Position numbers and translations under genes: made by a program. Below, piece by piece: positions 6,941-13,506 of a stretch of 13,506 bases of DNA. Each line of letters opens with the position of its first letter. Positions within the stretch are counted from its first letter, which is position 1. This DNA comes from CAZTLI01 sp964614375 (GTDB taxonomy: Bacteria; Chloroflexota; Anaerolineae; Aggregatilineales; Phototrophicaceae). The notes beneath the pieces were generated by a model. It did no database searches and was not told where the DNA came from. It saw nothing but the letters and a program-made list of their open reading frames with translations. The DNA is taken from contig CAZTLI010000107.1 of NCBI GenBank assembly GCA_964614375.1, positions 1-13,506 on the forward strand. Direction: 5' to 3'.

Positions 6941-9900
6941 TTACTTGCCACTATCGCCAGAGACGGGCACCTCTGCGACATTGACAGACAATGGCGTCAC
7001 CACAGGCGCACCACCGCCTACGTCAATCTGGAAGGCACGGTCTTGATTATCCGTAACATCCAGCACGACGACATTATCCACACGCACCACCAACCGCCAT
7101 GTTGCCTGGAAGCCGCATGACGATGTGCGATGGATTTCGACAACGTATGTCCCATCGGGTGACTGTCCAATAGGCCAGAAGATATTCTCGGTATAGAACA
7201 GATTGGTGCCGCACGTCCAGTTCGAGTCCACGTCAAGCTGGCCTTGTGAAGTAGCTGGCGTGCGATCACCGAACCAGATGCGCGTTCCATTTGGCTCAAT
7301 CACACGCAGGTCAACATCGGCGTTATTGTCCCATGTGACGGTGAACTGAATGTCACCTGTGCCCAACACGATCCCATCGCAGTAGTCAGTACCGCCCAGA
7401 TGACGCACATCCAGCAAACGTTCGTTGTACCGTTCGCCCGTCGAGAAGTCGGTGATGACAGCACCATAGAACAGGTCGATTTGTGTCGCACAGTCAGGCA
7501 GTGTCACGGCGAGCTGCACCGTTTCACCCGGCCCAACAGTCACAGTGCTATAGTCGAACAACTCCTGCTCACCAATGTTCTCGTTGAACTTCCGATAGGA
7601 CGCGATACCCACTTCATAAGTACAGCTAGCCGACAGGTTCGTCACTGTGCCCGTGTTCGGTGGCGAATTCAGGTGCGAACCGTCATGGTTCAAATCAACC
7701 TGTGGATTGGGAACGCACACCGTTGGGTCGTTCTGTGGCGGGTCATTCACAGGTGGATCATTCTGTGGTGGGTCATTTTGCGGTGGATCGTTCTGTGGCG
7801 GGTCGTTCACAGGCGGATCATTCTGTGGTGGTTGGGATACGGGTTCTTCCTCAACACAGAAGTCATCGCCATTGGCGAACCACGACGCCAGCAGACGGCT
7901 GCCATAGACATAGGTGCTGAAGTCAGGCAGTACCAGTGGCACACTTTCGCTGCCGTCGATATACCGCTGATGGAAGAACAGGTCAACTTGCGTCGCACAG
8001 TCAGGTATTTCGATATAGAGATTCACCGAACCACCGGCTGGCGCTGTGGGGCCTGTTCCGCTATCAGGATCGCTGTCGAACAACACTTGATTAGCTAGCT
8101 GGTCATCTGGACGTTCATAACTCGCCAGACCAACCTCGTAATCGCACGTACCGGTATTGTCTACACGACCCATATACTGATTACCACCAAGGTCAATGAT
8201 GACACCACTCAAGACTGTGCTGGCATCCTCATTCGGATCACAGGTTGTTTCTTCCTGTGGCGGATCGTCCTGCGGTGGATCATTAGCAGGCGGATCGTCC
8301 TGCGGTGGATCATTAGCAGGCGGATCGTTCTGTGGTGGGTCATTCTGTTCCGGTTCTTCAGTCTCACACAGTACACCCAATTCGACCCAGCGGCTGTCAA
8401 TCAGGCGATCCCCATAGCGAGCGCCTGTTGCGAAGTCGTCGATGTAGTCGCCATAGAACAGGTCAACCTGTGCATCGCAGCCGGGCAGGTCAACTTCCAG
8501 ATACAGGGTTTGACCTGGTTCAATCGTGTAGAGATTGTGATCGAACGGAATTTGTGAACTGACATCACTCCCGAAGCGGATGTAGGAAGCGATACCGACT
8601 TCATAGGAACACAGGTCGGACTGGTTGACAATCACGCCCTGGTCGTAAGGCCACATCAAGAAGCTCGATGAATGATCGAGATCAGCTTCAGGATTTGGTT
8701 CACAGGTTGGCGGCGGGTTCACCGTCGTTTCGGCGGCGCTCACCGCACCATCCGGGTCCTGTTGTTCGCTGGCTGCGGTAGCCGAGTTGCTGATGACACC
8801 CGGTTCAGTTGTCTCTACCGTGATCGTGATTTCGACAAACCCATCAACAGCCAGTTCACCCACATCACAGGTCACTTCGCCACTGTCATGCGTACATCCC
8901 GGACTCGCTGAGACAAAGTTCACGCTGGCAGGCAGGGTATCGACCACAGTGACGCCTGTTGCCACACTGGGGCCGTTGTTTGTCACGCGCAGCGTATAGG
9001 TGATTTCATCGCCCACGACCACTGTTTCGGGGTCGCTCGTCTTTACAATCGACAGGTTAGACTCAAATGGCGGAACGTGGCAGTTCAGTGGGCCAGTCGG
9101 CGAGAATGTCGGATTGCTATAGTCGAACGGATCGTTCAGCGGCGCATTCGTTCCATCGAACAGGCACGCATCAGGATAGGTCAGATACAATGCCGCAATC
9201 ATACTCACATAAGGCGCAGAGAACGAGGTCCCGCAGGCATAGAAGTTCTCGCCAAAATCGTCGAATTTGAACCAGCAGCCGGAGATGAGGAAGTTACTAT
9301 CTTGAGATAGTTCCCATACCGGGCCATCGTCCCCGAGCGTTGCGCCAGCAGCGACAACCATAGGCCAGCGGGCAGGTGCTAGCGGCGGCGCGGGGTCACC
9401 TATCGGGAAGAAGTCCGCGAAGTTGCCAGACGACGCTACAGCGATAATGCGAACATCGCCCACACCATCGGGACATGGCAGCACATTGCAGCTCAGGTTC
9501 ATATACTCGCTTAACAGGTCGAACAGATCGGCCATCAACGGATCATACGATGGGTCTGTCAGCAACTGCTCCAACGCCATCCATGCCTGGTCGTAGTCCA
9601 GTCCTAAAACCTCAACCAGGTACTGATACAGACCATAATCGACCACTTCTTGCCCATAGGTTGTCGGATGCAGGTTGCAGGGGTCGCTATCGGCATCTGC
9701 TGTTACTTCGTTGCCGAACAGAGTCCACGACAAATTAGTCCCATCGAACACGACCTGGAAGGCCGAATTCGGCTGCGACGGTGAACTGCCGACATAACCG
9801 AAATACTGTGGCGTATTGGCAACAAGTTGAGCATTCGATAGCCCACCACCCGTCAGCGCATTGTAATCATCGTCGTAGGGAATCGTCAGCGGTGCGTCGG

Positions 9901-11698
9901 TGAGATTGTCATAACCGAAGTGCGCGGTAAATGTCCCATCAAGGTTATCGGTCACACATTCGAGAATGTTTACAACAGGATAGAGAGCTGTGACCACCAC
10001 ATCGTCAAGGAACACACCAAATGAATTCGGTGTACCCGTATCCTCAAATGCGATGACTGTTTCTTCGCCAGTCGCTTGCACTTCAAACGAATACTGTGTC
10101 CATTCCCCGCGTGTTGTCGCTTCATCAGCAATGACAGGTTCGCCATTCCAAAAAGCGGAGAATGTCAGTGCATCGCCTTCGGGCGCATTGGTACGACCCT
10201 GCACCCAGAATGAGAACTGATACCACGCACCGGGCACAGTTTCGAGCGTTTGGGAAATACGGACAGTGGTCTGTTCATCCACACCACCGCCGCCACCGGG
10301 GCCCTGACAATCGCTGTCCAGTTCGGCATATTGAAGACCATCCACTGCATCGGTCAATAGGTTGCGCTGGATTTCGACAACAGGTTCCTCAACGATGTCG
10401 TCATCGTCATCGTCATCGTAATCGCCAAAAGCAGGACGCTTGCCGTAATACTCTTCATACTCGTCTTCGTCCTCTTCGCCACAGGGAATTTCCTGCGTCC
10501 ATTCCACTTCCCACTTTAGGGCGTTTTCAGAAGAACCATAGACGTCCCAACCACGTCGGTTGGTCACATCAGGACGCTCAAATGAGCCATTGCGGACGAG
10601 GTTGTCGGGTTCATTTTCGACCACATCGCAGTAGGGACTTTCGCCGGGATAGGCCGTGACTGTGTTCCCTAACAGTGTCCACGATAGGGGATCATCGCCA
10701 TAAAACACCACTTGGAAGGCGCTAGTGGGATAATCGCCAGAATAGCCACTCTCATTGTCCGGCACACCAAAGTATTGTGGCGTGATGGATTCAATGACCT
10801 CCTGACTCAAGCCGCCACCGGCAAGGTAATTTTCTTCCTCATCATAAAGAATATGAACCGGGAAGTCGTTCGGATTGGTGTAGGCAAAGTGTGCGGTATA
10901 CGATTCGTCGTCATTAGCAGTCAAGCACAGGAAATTGTTGACCACAGGTTCAGCATTCTGGCGCGAATTGTATTCGTCGATGAAATCATAGAAGCTGAAT
11001 GGGACAGGCGTATCACCCACATTGAAATCATCCACGCACGGCAGCAGGCCAAAGCTCATATTAATCACAAAATGCGTGTAGTTATAGGGTTCTCCACGCA
11101 AACCGCCAGCGCCATAGGTTGTATGCGGGCCATTGATAACCGCGTCGATTTCCTGGGCGATCAAGTCGATGCGATAGCCCATATCGCCACCGATATTGAC
11201 GTTGAAAAAGTCAATGGATGTGGTTGGCAGCGCCTCGAACAATTCATCAAAGACTTCACGCACCAATTCACCGTGTTCGCGTTCGTCGGTGGCTTCGGTA
11301 TCGTCGTGGTCATCCACAATGAGGACGGCGACCCGAGTGGTATTGAAGTCTTGCCCGTTGGAAATGACATTGAACGCGCCCGTTAACCATCCGGGTACGA
11401 GCGTGTTGTTCTGAATAATCTCCAACTCTTCTTCAGACGGGCCTTCCAGACCTGTGAGCGAATAGCGCCCTAAGCCAGTCAATGTATAACGACTGAGACC
11501 CGTGAGCGAATAACGCCCTAACCCGGTCAACGAGTAACGTCCCTGTCCATCGAGCAGTTCATCCGAAATCGCACAGCCTATATCATCTGGTTCTTCGTCC
11601 TGTGCGGTTGCGATTGGCAGTCCCGAGGCCTGGAACACCGTTAAAAATAAGAACATGACTATTAAAATAAACAGATGCTTCTTTTGATAACGCTGCAT
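6941..11698 (-). CDS. Giant secreted subtilisin-like (S8) serine protease, multidomain
   Basis: The 1585-residue exported protein has these parts in order. Signal peptide 1-32 (KKH, hydrophobic core ILIVMFLFLTVF, likely cleavage near ATA-Q). Four 8-residue GRYSLTGL-type repeats, 53-84. Subtilase first half with Asp in VAVLIVDDHDD (about 129), His 142 in EHGELV and INMSFG (212-217). A long insertion (about 256-675) made of two homologous roughly 100-residue modules around a jelly-roll-like segment starting NLVRNGSFERP and carrying an acidic run (426-434). Subtilase second half with oxyanion Asn 759 in AVASSGNF and Ser 825 in CGTSFSAPYV. A DUF11 domain (881-993). Three related repeats (999-1111, 1153-1281, 1328-1440) joined by NDPP linkers. 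A YfaP/DUF2135-like domain (1446-1560). All catalytic residues are present, so activity is likely. No LPXTG or C-terminal membrane anchor is visible. AGGAGG four bases before ATG 11698 is a strong ribosome-binding site. The target is unknown; surface remodelling or protein degradation is plausible. Confidence 0.85.
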   Translation of the reverse strand: MQRYQKKHLFILIVMFLFLTVFQASGLPIATAQDEEPDDIGCAISDELLDGQGRYSLTGLGRYSLTGLSRYTLTGLGRYSLTGLEGPSEEELEIIQNNTLVPGWLTGAFNVISNGQDFNTTRVAVLIVDDHDDTEATDEREHGELVREVFDELFEALPTTSIDFFNVNIGGDMGYRIDLIAQEIDAVINGPHTTYGAGGLRGEPYNYTHFVINMSFGLLPCVDDFNVGDTPVPFSFYDFIDEYNSRQNAEPVVNNFLCLTANDDESYTAHFAYTNPNDFPVHILYDEEENYLAGGGLSQEVIESITPQYFGVPDNESGYSGDYPTSAFQVVFYGDDPLSWTLLGNTVTAYPGESPYCDVVENEPDNLVRNGSFERPDVTNRRGWDVYGSSENALKWEVEWTQEIPCGEEDEDEYEEYYGKRPAFGDYDDDDDDDIVEEPVVEIQRNLLTDAVDGLQYAELDSDCQGPGGGGGVDEQTTVRISQTLETVPGAWYQFSFWVQGRTNAPEGDALTFSAFWNGEPVIADEATTRGEWTQYSFEVQATGEETVIAFEDTGTPNSFGVFLDDVVVTALYPVVNILECVTDNLDGTFTAHFGYDNLTDAPLTIPYDDDYNALTGGGLSNAQLVANTPQYFGYVGSSPSQPNSAFQVVFDGTNLSWTLFGNEVTADADSDPCNLHPTTYGQEVVDYGLYQYLVEVLGLDYDQAWMALEQLLTDPSYDPLMADLFDLLSEYMNLSCNVLPCPDGVGDVRIIAVASSGNFADFFPIGDPAPPLAPARWPMVVAAGATLGDDGPVWELSQDSNFLISGCWFKFDDFGENFYACGTSFSAPYVSMIAALYLTYPDACLFDGTNAPLNDPFDYSNPTFSPTGPLNCHVPPFESNLSIVKTSDPETVVVGDEITYTLRVTNNGPSVATGVTVVDTLPASVNFVSASPGCTHDSGEVTCDVGELAVDGFVEITITVETTEPGVISNSATAASEQQDPDGAVSAAETTVNPPPTCEPNPEADLDHSSSFLMWPYDQGVIVNQSDLCSYEVGIASYIRFGSDVSSQIPFDHNLYTIEPGQTLYLEVDLPGCDAQVDLFYGDYIDDFATGARYGDRLIDSRWVELGVLCETEEPEQNDPPQNDPPANDPPQDDPPANDPPQDDPPQEETTCDPNEDASTVLSGVIIDLGGNQYMGRVDNTGTCDYEVGLASYERPDDQLANQVLFDSDPDSGTGPTAPAGGSVNLYIEIPDCATQVDLFFHQRYIDGSESVPLVLPDFSTYVYGSRLLASWFANGDDFCVEEEPVSQPPQNDPPVNDPPQNDPPQNDPPQNDPPVNDPPQNDPTVCVPNPQVDLNHDGSHLNSPPNTGTVTNLSASCTYEVGIASYRKFNENIGEQELFDYSTVTVGPGETVQLAVTLPDCATQIDLFYGAVITDFSTGERYNERLLDVRHLGGTDYCDGIVLGTGDIQFTVTWDNNADVDLRVIEPNGTRIWFGDRTPATSQGQLDVDSNWTCGTNLFYTENIFWPIGQSPDGTYVVEIHRTSSCGFQATWRLVVRVDNVVVLDVTDNQDRAFQIDVGGGAPVVTPLSVNVAEVPVSGDSGK
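7724..7834 (-). repeat. 15 bp tandem repeat coding a QNDPP/VNDPP linker
   Basis: Residues 1289-1325 of the secreted protease are repeats of the pentapeptide [QV]NDPP, encoded by near-identical 15 bp units (on the + strand, variants of GTTCTGTGGCGGGTC). It is a rigid, acidic proline-rich spacer between the second and third C-terminal repeats. Such units can gain or lose copies by slippage. Confidence 0.85.
8255..8347 (-). repeat. 15 bp tandem repeat coding an NDPP/DDPP linker
   Basis: Residues 1118-1148 are pentapeptides of the form [QA][ND]DPP between the first and second C-terminal repeats. The DNA shows a 30 bp higher-order unit, with alternating QDDPP and ANDPP at 8260-8319, which implies recent local duplication. 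Confidence 0.85.
9677..9964 (-). repeat. Second copy of a repeated module within the subtilase insertion
   Basis: Residues 579-674 (ECVTDNLDGTFTAHFGYDN ... TPQYFGY ... SAFQVVFDG ... SWTLFGNEVTA) repeat the module at residues 256-357 (CLTANDDESYTAHFAYTN ... TPQYFGV ... SAFQVVFYG ... SWTLLGNTVTA), encoded at 10628-10933. The pattern of C-x-x-x-x-x-DG-x-[YF]-x-AHFGY-x-N resembles a beta-sandwich module seen in many secreted bacterial proteins. Its role is unknown. Confidence 0.8.
10628..10933 (-). repeat. First copy of a repeated module within the subtilase insertion
   Basis: This is the partner of the module at 9677-9964. It directly follows the first half of the protease domain (after NAEPVVNNF). 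The two copies flank a segment starting NLVRNGSFERP (about residues 366-574) that resembles CBM/DUF642-type jelly rolls, which begin N-[LG]-[VL]-x-NGSFE and end with a [LF]DDV strand (here FLDDVVV at 563-569). Confidence 0.8.
11447..11542 (-). repeat. Four tandem 24 bp repeats coding GRYSLTGL
   Basis: Residues 53-84, about 20 residues after the predicted signal cleavage, are four octapeptides: three GRYSLTGL and one SRYTLTGL. The DNA copies differ at several synonymous positions (for example GAGCGAATAGCGCCC against AATGTATAACGACTG), so the peptide has been kept while the DNA diverged. That suggests selection on the protein motif and not a fresh slippage event. Confidence 0.9.
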
Positions 11699-11716
11699 TT
11701 CCCCTCCTAAACTATC

Positions 11717-11779
11717 CTGGCACGAATGCCAGCTATGTAATACCTGGATATTGCTAGCTTGAGTCCCGTAAGGGGCAAG
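11717..11779 (-). promoter_or_regulatory. Hairpin-rich 5' leader of the giant protease gene
   Basis: Read on the - strand, three adjacent hairpins precede the ribosome-binding site. The first is CTTG-CCC with GGG-CAAG around a TTAC loop (11758-11779). The second pairs AATA with TATT around TCCAGG, plus CTA/TAG (about 11733-11757). The third is CTGGC with GCCAG around ATTCGT (11717-11732). The CCAG in the second loop could instead pair with the CTGG arm of the third, giving alternative folds. The AGGAGG follows within about 10 bases of the last hairpin. I do not recognise a known riboswitch class. Confidence 0.35.
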
Positions 11780-12099
11780 GACATAGATGAATAAATGTTA
11801 CTAATACAGCATAAAACGCGCTTGAATGGATGGTTAGGAAACCTGAACTCATCTCATAAACGGGTGACTATGGTGATTTTTCAGTAAATTGACACGCCAT
11901 ATACTGACCCTGTATGAAACAATGCGTAATAATAGACATTTATCCACTTTATGAGTTTAAACCCCCGCCCTAAAATTCAACTAAAGTATCGTTAATGAAA
12001 TAGAAGATGTTTGGTCGTAATTTTATTAAATATTTGCAAAATGCAACATTCACTAACGCCAAACTAACATTTGCATTACATTTATTTAGTTTTCCGTGA

Positions 12100-12115
12100 A
12101 ATTGGAGCGCCAATT
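12100..12115. promoter_or_regulatory. 16 bp perfect palindrome, possible operator for the kinase gene
   Basis: AATTGG (12100-12105) and CCAATT (12110-12115) are exact inverted copies around AGCG. It lies about 30 bases upstream of the -10-like TACAAT and 53 bases from the kinase start, where an activator or repressor dimer would bind. Confidence 0.4.
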
Positions 12116-12140
12116 ACCTGCAACTTCGATGCGATTCAGC

Positions 12141-12146
12141 TACAAT
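12141..12146 (+). promoter_or_regulatory. -10-like element of the kinase gene
   Basis: TACAAT matches the sigma-70 -10 consensus at five of six positions. The -35 at the right distance (CTGCAA, 12118-12123, 17-base spacer) is poor. A start near 12153 would leave a very short leader containing GGGGA just before ATG 12168. Confidence 0.35.
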
Positions 12147-12167
12147 AGAAAAATTGGGGACATTAAA

Positions 12168-13506
12168 ATGGAACAGGTTATGAAACAGGTTGACCGAGCC
12201 ACACAGGTAATCGGAAGACGATACATTATCCATCGGCAAATTGGGCATGGTGGCATGGGCATGGTCTATCACGCTACCGACCCGATTACCGGGCGCGACA
12301 TCGCCCTCAAGCGCGTGACAGCATCCTCCAGCCAATTGGAAATTGACGCCACACTCGAAAACAGCCATTCCGAAACCTTTCGGTTGGGGCTGGCGCAAGA
12401 ATTTCGCACGCTGGCGACGCTGCGCCATCCGCACATTATCAGTGTGCTTGATTATGGTTTTGATGAAGAAGGGCAGCCCTTCTTCACGATGGACTTGCTC
12501 GACGGCGCATCAACCCTATTAGATGCAGTCAAAAATCAGACGTTGAAGTATCGCATCAATCTCCTTATCCAGATGCTGCAAGCCATCGCTTATCTTCATC
12601 GACGCGGCATCATTCATCGTGACCTCAAACCGGGCAATGTTCTGGTCACAAACGATCAAGTAAAGGTGCTGGACTTTGGTTTAGCCATCACACGCGGGCA
12701 AGATGATAGTCCCGATGATGAACTGGCGGGAACATTGGCCTACATCGCGCCCGAAGTGCTCATGGGGCAAAGCGCGCAGGAGGCATCCGACCTGTATGCC
12801 ATCGGCGTCATGACGTATGAACTGTTCACCGGGCGGCACCCGTTTGAAATTAGCAACGCCGGCAAACTCATCAGCGCCGTCATCAGCAGCAGACCGGATA
12901 TGGCGCCGTTAGAGACCATTGCCAATAGTGCCAGGTCATCTAAACAACAACCAGAAATAGAACTGCCCAATCCCGATTTTGACGATCCCGAAACGGAAAT
13001 TGCAACCGTCGTTGGTGACGCGCTCGAAGAAGCCCTGAAAGATGTACCCGAACTACAATCGCTGCCCGAAGATGCCAGTATCGACATGCGCGCAACCTAT
13101 GACCGAATTGGATCGCCCTCGCTGGTCGAAATTGTCGATAGGCTGCTTTCCAAAACACCCGAAGAACGCTATCAGGATGCGTATGATGTCATTCACGATT
13201 TATGCGCCGCGCTCGACCAACCAATTCCTGAAGAATCCGCCGCGATCCGCGAAAGTTTCTTGCAGGCGGCAAAATTTGTCGGGCGACAAAACGAACTCAA
13301 TCAGCTCGAAGCTGCACTCGCTCGCGCACTCGCCGGACGGGGCAGCGCCTGGCTTATCGAAGGCGAAAGCGGCGTCGGCAAATCACGCTTGATAGATGAA
13401 CTCCGTATTCGGGCGATGGTCAAAGGCGTCACTGTCATCAGTGGTCAAGCAGTGACAGGCGGTGGTGTCGCCTATCAACTCTGGCGCGAACCCCTGCGTC
13501 GGTTGG
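12168..13506 (+). CDS. Ser/Thr protein kinase fused to an AAA ATPase domain (cut by window edge)
   Basis: The frame is open from ATG 12168 to the right edge (446 codons, no stop). Residues 19-~360 are a Hanks-type kinase: glycine loop IGHGGMGMVY (25-34), ATP lysine in IALKRV (48), catalytic HRDLKPGNVL (Asp 152), DFG (Asp 169), APE (195-197 region) and a last C-lobe helix LVEIVDRLLSKTPEERYQDAYDVIHDL. A roughly 50-residue acidic insert (EIELPNPDFDDPETEI to PEDASIDM) interrupts the C-lobe before that helix. From about 378 an AAA_16-like ATPase begins: FVGRQNELNQLEAAL, then Walker A GESGVGKSRL (399-408). Kinase-AAA fusions of this type (PknK-like layout) usually continue into TPR repeats, sometimes with output domains, and act in signalling; what follows here is outside the window. 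GGGGA seven bases before ATG 12168 supports the start; ATG 12180 is an alternative. Confidence 0.9.
   Translation, partial: MEQVMKQVDRATQVIGRRYIIHRQIGHGGMGMVYHATDPITGRDIALKRVTASSSQLEIDATLENSHSETFRLGLAQEFRTLATLRHPHIISVLDYGFDEEGQPFFTMDLLDGASTLLDAVKNQTLKYRINLLIQMLQAIAYLHRRGIIHRDLKPGNVLVTNDQVKVLDFGLAITRGQDDSPDDELAGTLAYIAPEVLMGQSAQEASDLYAIGVMTYELFTGRHPFEISNAGKLISAVISSRPDMAPLETIANSARSSKQQPEIELPNPDFDDPETEIATVVGDALEEALKDVPELQSLPEDASIDMRATYDRIGSPSLVEIVDRLLSKTPEERYQDAYDVIHDLCAALDQPIPEESAAIRESFLQAAKFVGRQNELNQLEAALARALAGRGSAWLIEGESGVGKSRLIDELRIRAMVKGVTVISGQAVTGGGVAYQLWREPLRRL

Larger units (their letters stand above)
7379..8704 (-). repeat. Three cysteine-containing protein repeats of the secreted protease
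   Basis: Repeats at residues 999-1111 (8704-8366), 1153-1281 (8242-7856) and 1328-1440 (7717-7379) share an order of motifs: C-x-PN near the start, C-x-YEVG(I/L)ASY, a (L/P)FD strand, PG or AGG-x-T/S-x-x-L, (L/I)PxCxxQ(V/I)DLF(Y/F), then T/ST...Y...RLL and a final Cys. The paired cysteines suggest disulfides, suitable for an extracellular beta-sandwich. I do not recognise a named family for the unit. Confidence 0.75.
11780..12167. other. AT-rich divergent intergenic region, no gene seen
   Basis: Together with the leader it separates the protease gene (-) from the kinase gene (+). No coding frame is convincing; the only longer one overlaps the kinase start in antisense. Sites seen are TTGCA-AAA-TGCAA (12034-12046), the perfect palindrome at 12100-12115 and a -10-like TACAAT at 12141. 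No clear - strand promoter pair was found for the protease. Confidence 0.5.

Noticed and set aside
7400..8098. A 232-residue open frame on the + strand
   Set aside because: It lies wholly antisense to the protease gene, is rich in repeated WRVIHRWIILW-type peptides that mirror the NDPP linker repeats, and has no ribosome-binding site or recognisable domain.
7724..8347. CRISPR-like short regular repeats
   Set aside because: The 15 bp units are contiguous with no unique spacers and encode a proline-rich linker in frame with the protease.
10712..11386. A 224-residue open frame on the + strand
   Set aside because: It is antisense to the subtilase N-terminal half, whose motifs (HGELV, INMSFG) are convincing; the + frame has no recognisable family or good start signal.
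12034..12046. TTGCA-AAA-TGCAA inverted repeat as an operator
   Set aside because: Short, in AT-rich sequence where such matches are expected by chance, and not placed at a recognisable promoter; only noted in the intergenic entry.
12114..12434. A 106-residue open frame on the - strand
   Set aside because: It is antisense to the clear kinase N-lobe (glycine loop and ATP lysine) and has no supporting features.

Overview
This 13.5 kb stretch looks like a bacterial chromosome of the phylum Chloroflexota, probably Anaerolineae or a related class. That placement is an inference from the gene set: a Ser/Thr kinase fused to an AAA ATPase, a large secreted multidomain subtilase with DUF11-type and proline-rich parts, a SpoIIAA-like small protein of a kind I associate with that phylum, and moderate G+C. 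No rRNA, tRNA, CRISPR array, insertion sequence or phage gene was seen.

Layout from left to right. (1) The window opens on the last 35 codons of an unidentified + strand gene (1-108), followed 13 bases later by a fructosamine-kinase-family gene (122-979). A hairpin with T-tracts on both strands separates it from a convergent SAM-dependent methyltransferase (1032-1817, -). (2) Next is a decaying zone: a DUF3592-like two-helix membrane protein broken by a frameshift (2169-2713, +), followed at once by a roughly 115 bp, roughly 90% identical remnant of the 3' end of comM (2731-2845, -). (3) A small SpoIIAA/STAS-like protein (2967-3374, -) is divergent from a GT1-family glycosyltransferase (3463-4773, +). 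The glycosyltransferase overlaps the convergent, intact comM/yifB gene (4770-6305, -) by 4 bp at the stop codons. (4) A 98-residue zf-TFIIB zinc-ribbon protein (6561-6857, +) is separated by a second bidirectional terminator from a 1585-residue secreted protein (6941-11698, -). That protein has a signal peptide, four tandem 8-residue repeats, a subtilisin-type catalytic domain split by a roughly 500-residue insertion, a DUF11 domain, three cysteine-containing repeats joined by NDPP-rich linkers, and a YfaP/DUF2135-like end. (5) A 469 bp divergent regulatory region contains a hairpin-rich leader for the giant gene and a 16 bp palindrome in front of a Ser/Thr kinase-AAA ATPase gene (12168 to the right edge, +), which is cut by the window.

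The genes do not form one obvious pathway. Most are single transcription units in alternating orientation, with terminators between convergent pairs. The most unusual items are the subtilase whose Asp/His half and Asn/Ser half are separated by a modular insertion, its repeat block just after the signal peptide, its possible structured leader, and the comM remnant next to the frameshifted gene. I did not find a clearly new defence or mobile system.
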